DNA of 11,121 bases from Oscillibacter sp. UBA6647 (GTDB lineage: Bacteria > Bacillota > Clostridia > Oscillospirales > Oscillospiraceae): NCBI GenBank assembly GCA_002455655.1, contig DKLF01000071.1, positions 1 through 11,121 of the forward strand, in the 5' to 3' direction. Shown piece after piece: positions 1 to 7,070 of the stretch. Every line of letters starts with the position of its first letter. Positions within the stretch are counted from its first letter, which is position 1. The notes under the pieces were generated by a model. That model worked only from the letters and a program-made list of their open reading frames with translations. It was not told the DNA's origin and ran no database searches. The position numbers and the translations under genes were made by a program.

Positions 1-824
1 ATTTTATCACTGCCGCTGACATAGAATACTCTGCTTCGGATTTCGCTCCATACTGTGCAATCTATTGCGGATGGGTTTGTAAACTCGCTTCCCCGGTCTG
101 TTAGGATAATCGGAAACAATTTGCAGAAGAGATCATGCCCAAGTCTTTCATAAAGGTCATCAATAATGTCCGCCACAGAACGAGCCGTATTGGCGTCTCG
201 CAAGAAAGCAAGTATTACACTGCAACTACGGAAGAATATGGTAAGCAATACTTTCCCGCAATTTCGCTTTCCCTCCACGCTGTCCATTTTAACAATAGGC
301 AGATCCGGATTTTCGTTCACATACCGCTGAAAATCCTGGTAGGTTCTTCCTTCGTAGCAACCCCTATCCAGTTTAATCAGCTTTTTCTTCTGCCTCCTGC
401 GGTAGCGGACTTTTCGCGGAAGGTCAATGTTTCCAACTGAAAGTAAGCTTGCGTCAATGTAATTGTAAAAGGTCTTCTCGTTAAGCATAATTTCATCCGC
501 ATGCGTGGAACAGATATGGTGGATGGACTGGCCTTGCTTGACCAGCGGAGAAATAACAGCATCTATTCGCTGCAGTTCTTCTGGCGCTGTCCCAATTCCT
601 TGTCGGCTCTCGCTACGGACAGCTTCATACTCCTGTTGAGCAAAATCCGCATAATAATATTGTTTTTGAAGTTGACAGCGGATAATCCTCCTGCAGCCAT
701 TACACACACATGGCGGCAGACCAAGTTTAGGACAGCGTTCTTCTTCATAACTGGAGCATGTGCTGTTGCATTCACCGCATCGTGCACAGAAAAGATCCCT
801 GGTATTTTCACCGTTTTGTGTATC
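1..824 (-). pseudogene. IS30-family transposase, N-terminally truncated and cut by window edge
   Basis: One open minus-strand frame runs from an in-frame TAG (825-827) to the window edge, about 274 codons. It would have catalysed cut-and-paste or circle-forming transposition of an IS30-type element. From N to C it shows a Cys-rich zinc-ribbon-like part (CARCGEC, then PPCVCNGC), a helical part (GQSIHHICSTHADE, TFYNYIDASLLSVGNIDLPRKVRYR), and the start of the DDE core. The first catalytic Asp lies in KMDSVEG and the second in ILTDRGSEF, near positions 92-102. The family's N-terminal helix-turn-helix, roughly 60 residues, is absent: upstream of 825 lie stops and hairpins instead. The last residues before the edge (VFYVSGSDK) depart from the usual FYCDP...QKG motif, so a further small lesion is possible there. 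The catalytic Glu would lie outside the window. Family assignment is firm; loss of function is inferred from the missing N-terminus. Confidence 0.88.
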
Positions 825-888
825 CTAACTTTATTGCAAAACTTGTTCAATAAAGGAAGACTTTTTTCGTATGCGGGGCAAAGGGATA

Positions 889-925
889 CCCGAACCTTTC
901 GGGCGGTCTGGTTAAGAACCAGACC
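889..925. repeat. Two tandem perfect hairpins next to the terminator palindrome
   Basis: The first hairpin (889-903) has arms CCCGAA and TTCGGG with a 3-nt loop. After one base the second (905-925) has arms GGTCTGGTT and AACCAGACC with a 3-nt loop, and it ends exactly where the 926-965 palindrome begins. Neither has its own U-tract on the plus strand. On the minus strand the second hairpin directly follows the U5 of the main terminator. They could be back-up terminators, an RNA-stabilising 3' end or the remains of a mobile element end. The pairing is visible directly; the role is open. Confidence 0.6.
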
Positions 926-965
926 AAAAAGAGGGTTCCGACGATATCGTCGGAACCCTCTTTTT
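926..965 (-). terminator. Bidirectional intrinsic terminator, 40-bp perfect palindrome
   Basis: Positions 926-965 form a perfect 40-bp palindrome: A5, then the 15-nt arm GAGGGTTCCGACGAT, its exact complement, then T5. As RNA this gives a long GC-rich stem with a small loop around the central GATATC and a U5 tract on either strand. It lies about 60 bp past the TAA of the surface-protein gene and should end that operon's transcript. It would equally stop plus-strand reading from the left. Confidence 0.85.
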
Positions 966-1025
966 ACTTCAAAGGTGTTTTTAAGGATCTAAACTTTCAA
1001 AGTCCGGATTTTTGTCTGTCACCGC

Positions 1026-4000
1026 TTATTTTGCCAAGTTCTGGCTAAAGCGCTGAAGAATCGTTGCTACCTGCGCGCGGGTGGCGTCGCCAAAAGGCAT
1101 CACCTGATTGTGACTACCCTGCACAAGTTTGGCATTCACTGCCCACGCCAGCGCGGACTGCGCGTATGTGGAAATGCTGCCGTAGTCGGAGAATTCCCGG
1201 ATAGCCATACCGCCTTGGGTGGTATCGTACCCCTTGTATTGTGCGTAGCGATAGAGAATTGCCGCCATCTGCTGGCGGGTGATGGTTCCCGTGGGGTTGG
1301 AGCCGTCGGAAATGCCGTTTTCCACAGCCCACGCCTTGGCTTCCGCCATGTTGGCGGGCGTTTTGCCGTCCATACGCGCCAGCACCATCCAGATCATCTG
1401 GCGGTTCGCCGTCGCATTGGGGCTGAATGCCGTAGCAGAGGTACCGTCAAATAGGCCGTTATTATAGGCATAGGCCACGCTGCCGTAGCACCATGCGCTC
1501 TCAGCCACATCCGCAAACGGGAAATTCACAATTAAATACTGTGATAGATGCTCGGTGGTAAAGGTCACCTTGCCATTTGAGTAGCTGGCAGTCTTTGGCT
1601 CGATGCTACCGTTGTCATTGATAAACCAAACGGTAATGCTGTCCGAGTTCTCACCGAATTTCAGCGTGTAGGGAACGGAAACGGTAATCTTACCGTCGCC
1701 AAACGTGCTGACCTTGCTGCTGCCTGCGTAGACGTTGACATCCACCACGGTAGCAGAACCAGCTTGACTGCCAAGCGTAGCCTTTTGGCTGTCGGTGAGC
1801 TTGCTGTTATTGACAGTCTCTACGGAGAACTTCACGTCGCCCTTGTCTTCGACAAACGCCAGTGCAGGCTTGTCAAGCGCAACCGTGCCAGTGGGCAGGG
1901 CAACCGCGAGTCCTTCAGAACCTTCTGCTTTCTGTACGGCGGAAACCACCTTTGAGGGAATGGTCGCAGCGTTTACCTTTAGGCCGGAGACGTCTACCGT
2001 GATGGTGCCGGTGTCCTTAGATGCGGAGGCAATCGTAGAAAGCTGGCTGTTCGCGGCAGAAATTGTCGCCGTGCTGCCGGAAACGGAAGCGGACACGTTT
2101 GCAGTGCCGGTATTGCTGGAAACCGGAACTGACACGGTATTGGTAGCAGTGCTGCTGGAGGATGATCCGTTTCCGGAGTTAGAGACAGTCTTTGTGGGAA
2201 TGATTACGGAGATTTCTGTGGTATCCGCCGTCGTGTTGTCACTTGTTTTTGCGACTGTCAGTACGACCTTAACTGTCGTTTCTACACTGGGTGGGGTAAT
2301 GGTTCCGCCAATTGCCAACACAGTTGCATCGGGGGATACATGCTTGATTACCACCGTAAAACCTGATGGAACTGTGGGGAGCGTCAAGCTTGTCGCATCT
2401 TTTGCAGGAGCGTTAATTGTGGTGATCAGTGCCGCAATTTGCGCCGGAGTGGAATCAGACAAAAACCATGTTTTTACCTGCGAAGCCGCCGCCGAGCGAA
2501 AAACCGAGCCTGTCGCAGCGTAAGCTACTTCAAAGGTATGCGCTGTGCCGAGACCAAGCCCGGTAAACACGTTGGAATTCTGCCAAGCACCATTGTCCAC
2601 ACGATATACAAAAGTTCCGCCTTCGGTTACTGTCACCTCCGCGGTGACGGAAGATTCGGCGAAAATGGTTCCACTCACGTTTGACACGTTTGGCGTTGTT
2701 GTTGGTCTCATGGGAACGGTTATCGCCGTCGGCGTACTTTCCGGCGTGCCACTCACAACTGCCTTCTGCCGTAAATATAAGTATGAGCCAACGTAATTGC
2801 TGATGTTATCACCGGTTGCGATTGCTGAACCGTCAAATGTCGAAGCAGTGTTCATTTCATAGGCAGCTCCAAAAGAAATTGTTTCGCTTGCATAGTTGAT
2901 GGTCGCCACCGATGCGTCAAGCGCTGCCGACCTTGTGTAAATTGTTGCCGCAGAACTGCTTTCCGATGCAAACCGCGCACTGGTCTCTTTGACACGGGCA
3001 TAGAAAGTGTATGACGTTGCGGTCGATAACTCGCCGAAAGTCGGGGTATCCTGCCAACTAATGCCGTCCTTGCTGTATTCTGCGTTGGAAATGGTATTAA
3101 GCGTGATGCTGTTCGCTCCGACCGTTGCCGCTGTCGGCGCGCTGGGTGCGGCAGGCGCAGAAGCCTTAGTCACTGCTTCGGTCGCCGCGCTTGTCAGCGT
3201 GCCATCGTAGCCTGCTGCGGTTACGGTCACGGTAATTGTTGCTCCGATGTCATCCACAGATAGAGTGTACGTGCTTCCTGTTCCAATATTGGTTGTGACA
3301 CTGCTAACTGTTCTCTTCCATTGGCAGGAAATTACTGCGTCTGACTGTACGCCGTTAACGTTCGCTATCAGCGTTTGTCCGCATTCTACCGTACCGGTAA
3401 TGGTTGCAGTGCCTTCAATGGAGGCTGTAAAAGCTGACGACGTAAGCTCCGTGCCTGCCGAATAGTCATCAGACTCTTTGACACGCACCTGCACAGTACC
3501 GGCAATATTTCCGACAAAAATTGTGATTGTCGAGTCCGTAAGCACTGCATTTAAAGATGACAAAGCTATCCAAGTCGTGCCGTTGGAGCTGTATTCGTAA
3601 AATGGCAGCATCTCATATCCGTTGACCACGGTAAAACTAAATGTGTTTGTATCGCCGTCGGTTACCAGGCCGTTTGTCGCCGCAGCAATAGAAGATGCAG
3701 ATTTGTTCACAGTTAGCGTAACAGTTGTTGTTGACGGCGCATAATTGCCGTCTGTCGGTGTAAATGTCACGGAGTATGCTGTCGTATTGCTGTCTGATAC
3801 AGATGGTTTCGTCGCTCCATTCGTCCATGAAAATACGCCTGCTACACTGCCACCAGAAAGAATGGAGTCCGAAAGCATTTGCCCATACGTGATTGCAGAA
3901 GCGGAAGGCGGTGTGTCAATAGAAGATGGGGCTTTGTTGACCGTCAGCTTTACAGGTACGGTGATCGTATTATAATGCACCGCGTCTGTCGGCGTAAATG

Positions 4001-6776
4001 TAACGGAATACTCCGTCGCATCGCTGTCTGATACGGAAGGTTCTGTGGTTTCTGTTGCCCATGCAAAACAGCCTTCTACATCAGATGTTCCGCCGGAAAG
4101 CGTGGAGTCCCCAAGTGCCTGCCCATATGTAATTGCCGAAGCGGCAGGTACGGCCGTACAATTGGGGTTACGCTTCCCCACCGTAACAGTGACAGATATA
4201 TTGGTGATGATACTATAGCTGGTCGTGTCATCCGGCGTATACTTGACAGTAAAGCTATGGTCTCCTAATTCTCCTACGCCGGTGGTTTTGAGGTCTTCCC
4301 ATTCAAAGCCCTCCGGCAGCGCCACGTCTTCCAGCGTATCGCCCCAGGCTGCCTTAAGTCCGGTGGGTACGGTATAATCCGGATTGCCTTGTGACGTTGC
4401 GGCAGAGTTGCTTGAGCTGATGCTTCCAGTGCAGTTTTCGGCAGCAACTGTTACGTTAATAACCTTGCCAAAGTCAGCTGCAACGAGACTATAGGTGCTG
4501 TCTGTTGCTCCGGATATATTTAAGCCATTCCTTGTCCATTGGTAGAAGATTGTTCCAAGACTACAACTTGGATCAGCAGTCATTTCGCTTGTAATCACGT
4601 TAAGGTTCTGACCACACTTGAACGTCCCCATGATGGAAACAGATCCGCCCAGTGTTGCTTTTTCCGTCGTTACTGAAAGAACTGGACTTGATGAGGAAGC
4701 TTTCAAAGTATCTGTCTCAGCCATTCTTGCGTAAAAGCTGTAATCTGTGTTAGGTTCAAGATCGGTAAAGGTTGTTTCACTCTGCCAGGTATAGCCATTC
4801 ATGCTATATTCAGCACCCGTAATAGCATTCAGCGTGACGGTGGTTTCCGTTTTAGAAGCCATTGCAGGAACTGAAGGCGCAACCTGTAGGGCCTTTACAG
4901 TTAAAGTCTTCTCGCCGAAAAGGCCTGAACCGTCTTGCGCCGTTGCACGAACTGTGACGGTGCCTGAGCCGGTGAGTGTTACTAAACCGGTTGTTGAAAC
5001 AGATGCGATACCGGAACCCGAAGATATGCTCCAAGTAATATCCTGCTTAGCCTCGGTTGGAGACACGGTTGCAGACATTTGCGTGGTATCACCTATCGCA
5101 ACGTTAGTTTCTGAGGTGTTTACTATTATGCCGGTTACGATATTTTGTAGAACCGGAAGCACAAGCTCGCCGAAAACTCCAGAACCATCCTGCGCCGTAG
5201 CCCGAATTGTTGCTTTTCCACTTCCCCATGCTAGATCAACAACACCGCTTGTCCTCAGCATGTTCCCCGCATCTACACTGCCATCGCCGGCTTGTGTCGA
5301 CATGGTTACCGTCCATGTGACGTTTTGATTTGTGGTATTTGAAGGCTGAAAGCTAACATATAACTGGAGTTGACCGTTCTTTCCGATACAGGTTGCCCCG
5401 TTTTCTCCTGTAACCGTAATGCCTGTTGCCAAAACGTTCCCTGCGGTGAGCGTAACCGTATAGGAAGCAGATTCAGCCGCGCCGTCATAGGCGGTAAACT
5501 GAAGTGTGGTGGTTCCAGCCGTTGTAGGTGTAAAGGAATAATTCTCGTCTGCAGGAACCGCAGTGCTGCTTCCGTTGGTGTATACCCTGTAGGTAAGTGC
5601 ATTGCCGTCTATATCCGTGAAAATATCAGATAGTTTGAGGGTATAGGCGCTATTCACTAATACCGACACACTATCCGTTGACGATACGCCGGATTTGAGC
5701 GTCGGCGCCGTGTTCGCCGAACCCGTCACCGTGAGGCTGATGCTAATCGGCGTACTTGCATAGTCAGAATAGTCGCCGGAGCATATCTCTTCGTTATATA
5801 TGAGCAGCGTATAAGAACCCGTCATTATGTCCGTGGAAATCGGTATTGATAAGGTTCCGCTGGCCTCCGTGCTCAGCTTGGCATAATACTTGACCATGCT
5901 ATCCGTGTTACTCACGAGAACACAGGAAACATATTTTCCGTCTCCTGTCTGCGCGCCGCTGTAATTTAGGCTGATGTAGCTGCCCTGCGCCTTGGTCAAA
6001 CTGGCCGGAACACTGGCAATGTTAAGGCTCAAGTTTGAGTCCAGTACGGTAAACTTGACTTCGCTGCTGAGTGCGATAGAATTTATCGTGCCCACGGCTG
6101 TGCCTTTGGCGCCTGATATGGGGGCGGCATACAGTACGTTTGAAAGATCAAGAGCAGTCCCGGGACGAACACAATTTGCCTGTGTAATGGGAGGGCCATA
6201 GCCATTTACAACACCGGCGGATACTGTACGGGCGTTGCCGTATTCAGTCATTGTGCGCAGAACCCACGCTCCATCAGCAAGGCCAAGCACACTCGAAGAG
6301 ATTGTCGATGCCTCTGTTGCACTCAACGCCCAAATCTTTTGATTGGTCGGCTGTGTGCCGGAGACCTCATCCAATGTCAGCCCGACCATGAGGGCCTGTT
6401 CGCGGGAGTCATAAGAATTCGGAAGGTTGTTGATAAATGACTGCAGTGTGCTGCCCGAATAGGAAGTTGAATAGGTCTTATCGGCATCCAAAAACGCGGA
6501 GGACCCCATCGACCCTTTTGCAAGCAGCGTTACATATTCACCGCCCTTGTCGATACCAGTTCCGTCAAAGCCCACCACATACCACCGCTGGCCGCCAAAG
6601 CCGATCTGCGTTGTGCTGGACGCAAGCGTACTTCCGGAACCAACTCCGATGGATGAACTCGTCATCCCGTAGGGAAGTGTTGCCGCTTTTGCGGTTATTG
6701 AAAACATCGGTAGTATTCCTGTTACCATGATGAGAATTAAAAGTAAAGACAGTAGTTTTTGCTTCGTTTTTATCAT
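1026..6776 (-). CDS. Large secreted mosaic surface protein with DUF6273-like, Ig-like repeats and three SLH domains
   Basis: A 1916-residue secreted protein, probably an adhesin or S-layer-associated protein. Residues 1-31 are a signal peptide (KTKQK, hydrophobic core, cleavage after AKA). Residues 45-220 resemble DUF6273 (IGFGGQRWYVVGF, WVLRT, CVRPGTALDL). Then come a cadherin-like domain (355-445, FTDIDGNALTY), two BIG2 Ig-like domains (449-628), an FN3-like and an Ig-like module (632-797), MBG-type repeats (800-1025), Ig and FN3-like modules again (1123-1282), an atrophied-Big-like domain (about 1440-1526), a Ser/Thr/Asn-rich linker (1530-1560) and a pre-SLH domain (1545-1752). Three SLH domains end it (about 1754-1802, 1813-1850, 1861-1914; TITRQQMAAIL, ATRAQVATIL), which in this family bind secondary cell-wall polymer. 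There is no LPXTG motif. The start is fixed by AAAAGGAG nine bases upstream and by the signal peptide. It is last in the operon; the ligand is unknown. Confidence 0.93.
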   Translation of the reverse strand: MIKTKQKLLSLLLILIMVTGILPMFSITAKAATLPYGMTSSSIGVGSGSTLASSTTQIGFGGQRWYVVGFDGTGIDKGGEYVTLLAKGSMGSSAFLDADKTYSTSYSGSTLQSFINNLPNSYDSREQALMVGLTLDEVSGTQPTNQKIWALSATEASTISSSVLGLADGAWVLRTMTEYGNARTVSAGVVNGYGPPITQANCVRPGTALDLSNVLYAAPISGAKGTAVGTINSIALSSEVKFTVLDSNLSLNIASVPASLTKAQGSYISLNYSGAQTGDGKYVSCVLVSNTDSMVKYYAKLSTEASGTLSIPISTDIMTGSYTLLIYNEEICSGDYSDYASTPISISLTVTGSANTAPTLKSGVSSTDSVSVLVNSAYTLKLSDIFTDIDGNALTYRVYTNGSSTAVPADENYSFTPTTAGTTTLQFTAYDGAAESASYTVTLTAGNVLATGITVTGENGATCIGKNGQLQLYVSFQPSNTTNQNVTWTVTMSTQAGDGSVDAGNMLRTSGVVDLAWGSGKATIRATAQDGSGVFGELVLPVLQNIVTGIIVNTSETNVAIGDTTQMSATVSPTEAKQDITWSISSGSGIASVSTTGLVTLTGSGTVTVRATAQDGSGLFGEKTLTVKALQVAPSVPAMASKTETTVTLNAITGAEYSMNGYTWQSETTFTDLEPNTDYSFYARMAETDTLKASSSSPVLSVTTEKATLGGSVSIMGTFKCGQNLNVITSEMTADPSCSLGTIFYQWTRNGLNISGATDSTYSLVAADFGKVINVTVAAENCTGSISSSNSAATSQGNPDYTVPTGLKAAWGDTLEDVALPEGFEWEDLKTTGVGELGDHSFTVKYTPDDTTSYSIITNISVTVTVGKRNPNCTAVPAASAITYGQALGDSTLSGGTSDVEGCFAWATETTEPSVSDSDATEYSVTFTPTDAVHYNTITVPVKLTVNKAPSSIDTPPSASAITYGQMLSDSILSGGSVAGVFSWTNGATKPSVSDSNTTAYSVTFTPTDGNYAPSTTTVTLTVNKSASSIAAATNGLVTDGDTNTFSFTVVNGYEMLPFYEYSSNGTTWIALSSLNAVLTDSTITIFVGNIAGTVQVRVKESDDYSAGTELTSSAFTASIEGTATITGTVECGQTLIANVNGVQSDAVISCQWKRTVSSVTTNIGTGSTYTLSVDDIGATITVTVTAAGYDGTLTSAATEAVTKASAPAAPSAPTAATVGANSITLNTISNAEYSKDGISWQDTPTFGELSTATSYTFYARVKETSARFASESSSAATIYTRSAALDASVATINYASETISFGAAYEMNTASTFDGSAIATGDNISNYVGSYLYLRQKAVVSGTPESTPTAITVPMRPTTTPNVSNVSGTIFAESSVTAEVTVTEGGTFVYRVDNGAWQNSNVFTGLGLGTAHTFEVAYAATGSVFRSAAASQVKTWFLSDSTPAQIAALITTINAPAKDATSLTLPTVPSGFTVVIKHVSPDATVLAIGGTITPPSVETTVKVVLTVAKTSDNTTADTTEISVIIPTKTVSNSGNGSSSSSTATNTVSVPVSSNTGTANVSASVSGSTATISAANSQLSTIASASKDTGTITVDVSGLKVNAATIPSKVVSAVQKAEGSEGLAVALPTGTVALDKPALAFVEDKGDVKFSVETVNNSKLTDSQKATLGSQAGSATVVDVNVYAGSSKVSTFGDGKITVSVPYTLKFGENSDSITVWFINDNGSIEPKTASYSNGKVTFTTEHLSQYLIVNFPFADVAESAWCYGSVAYAYNNGLFDGTSATAFSPNATANRQMIWMVLARMDGKTPANMAEAKAWAVENGISDGSNPTGTITRQQMAAILYRYAQYKGYDTTQGGMAIREFSDYGSISTYAQSALAWAVNAKLVQGSHNQVMPFGDATRAQVATILQRFSQNLAK
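2931..3410 (-). repeat. Second Ig-like plus FN3-like module pair in the surface protein
   Basis: Residues 1123-1203 (GTVECGQTL, CQWKR, STYTLSVDDIGATITVTV) and 1206-1282 (EYSKDGISWQ, TSYTFYARVKET) repeat the two modules seen at 4386-4883 but in swapped order, Ig first and FN3-like second. The copies are diverged at residue level but keep the same landmarks, indicating internal duplication followed by drift or shuffling. Confidence 0.65.
3705..4160 (-). repeat. Tandem MBG-type repeats in the surface protein
   Basis: Residues 873-947 and 950-1025 are two adjacent copies sharing PxASAITYGQ(A/M)LxDSxLSGG, then PSVSDS(D/N)(A/T)T, YSVTFTPTD and LTVNK. The nucleotide sequence is also clearly similar (around 3880-3905 and 4117-4145), so the duplication is fairly recent or under homogenisation. 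A related third unit precedes them at residues 800-867 (VPTGLKAAWGDTLEDVALPEG). These are spacer-like beta modules typical of Firmicutes surface proteins. Confidence 0.75.
4386..4883 (-). repeat. First FN3-like plus Ig-like module pair in the surface protein
   Basis: Residues 632-705 (EYSMNGYTWQ, TDYSFYARMAET) form an FN3-like module. Residues 711-797 (GTFKCGQNL, YQWTRNGLNISGATDSTYSL, VINVTV) form an Ig-like module. Each has a counterpart at 2931-3410, where the order of the two is reversed. Confidence 0.65.
4893..5432 (-). repeat. Two adjacent BIG2 Ig-like domains in the surface protein
   Basis: Residues 449-545 and 546-628 are BIG2-type domains, each starting with TGI-V and ending in the shared motif ATAQDGSG(V/L)FGE. 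The DNA of the shared ends is similar (around 5165-5210 and 4910-4955). The first copy carries an insertion of about 12-15 residues relative to the second. Confidence 0.75.
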
Positions 6777-6785
6777 TGCAGTTTT

Positions 6786-6793
6786 CTCCTTTT
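6786..6793 (-). promoter_or_regulatory. Ribosome binding site of the surface-protein gene, overlapping the upstream stop codon
   Basis: On the minus strand AAAAGGAG is followed by nine bases and the ATG at 6776. The TAA of the PqqD-like gene (6794-6792) runs into it (TAAAAGGAG), so ribosomes finishing the small protein stop on the next gene's initiation site. Confidence 0.8.
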
Positions 6794-7058
6794 ATGATTC
6801 CAAAAACTCACCAAAGTCCAGAATGAACTTGGCCAAGTCCAGAGATATCCTGTGATCGCTCTCAGGCGGTCTGTCCCGCGCGTGCAGAAGTGCCAGCAGG
6901 CTCTCCACCGTCTGTGGCCGATGGACCAGCACCCGCAGGATTTCGGCCTGCCGCGTGTCCGCGGCAAAGCGGACGCGCTCTTGAAGCACAAGTCCGGTCT
7001 GCCCACCCAGCTCCGCAAGCGTGACGCCAGACTTCAATTTCAGCACGGTTTTGTCCAT
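6792..7058 (-). CDS. PqqD-like small protein (RRE-type fold), orphan
   Basis: An 88-residue cytosolic protein with no signal peptide or membrane segment. Its layout fits the PqqD family: two or three short N-terminal strands (TVLKLKSGVTLAEL; GLVLQERVRFAAD), then a helix in the diagnostic place (TRQAEILRVLVHR, compared with the family's LNxTAxEIxxLxxG), a helix (TVESLLALLHA) and a C-terminal helix (LDLAKFILDFGEFLES). The length matches PqqD (about 85-95). PqqD proteins and RiPP recognition elements bind leader peptides and hand them to radical SAM or other modifying enzymes. None is seen here, so the partner is unknown. It sits 10 bp after the LuxR-type gene and 15 bp before the surface-protein gene. 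The start is set by AGGAGGG five bases upstream. The gene is secure; the family call rests on pattern reading alone. Confidence 0.72.
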   Translation of the reverse strand: MDKTVLKLKSGVTLAELGGQTGLVLQERVRFAADTRQAEILRVLVHRPQTVESLLALLHARDRPPESDHRISLDLAKFILDFGEFLES

Positions 7059-7063
7059 TGGCG

Positions 7064-7070
7064 CCCTCCT
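7064..7070 (-). promoter_or_regulatory. Ribosome binding site of the PqqD-like gene, overlapping the regulator's stop codon
   Basis: The minus strand reads TAGGAGGG, where TAG (7071-7069) ends the regulator and AGGAGGG is the ribosome site for the ATG at 7058, five bases further on. The overlap suggests that translation of the small protein is coupled to that of the regulator. Confidence 0.85.

Noticed and set aside
889..965. Hairpin cluster considered as a CRISPR or attC-type array
   Set aside because: The three hairpins differ in sequence and length, there are no spacers and no direct repeats.
135..992. Plus-strand frames at 135-440 and 501-992, and minus-strand frames at 377-562 and 563-850
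   Set aside because: They overlap the IS30-type reading frame, which carries the TDRGSEF and MDSVEG motifs; the frame at 501-992 also runs through the hairpin cluster.
1795..2523. Plus-strand open frame of 242 codons antisense to the surface protein
   Set aside because: It is an antisense shadow of the repetitive Thr/Ser/Val-rich gene, has no good ribosome site and shows no domain; the minus frame has a signal peptide and clear domains.
4801..5328. Plus-strand open frame of 175 codons
   Set aside because: Antisense shadow of the BIG2 domain region with low-complexity Val/Ser/Pro composition.
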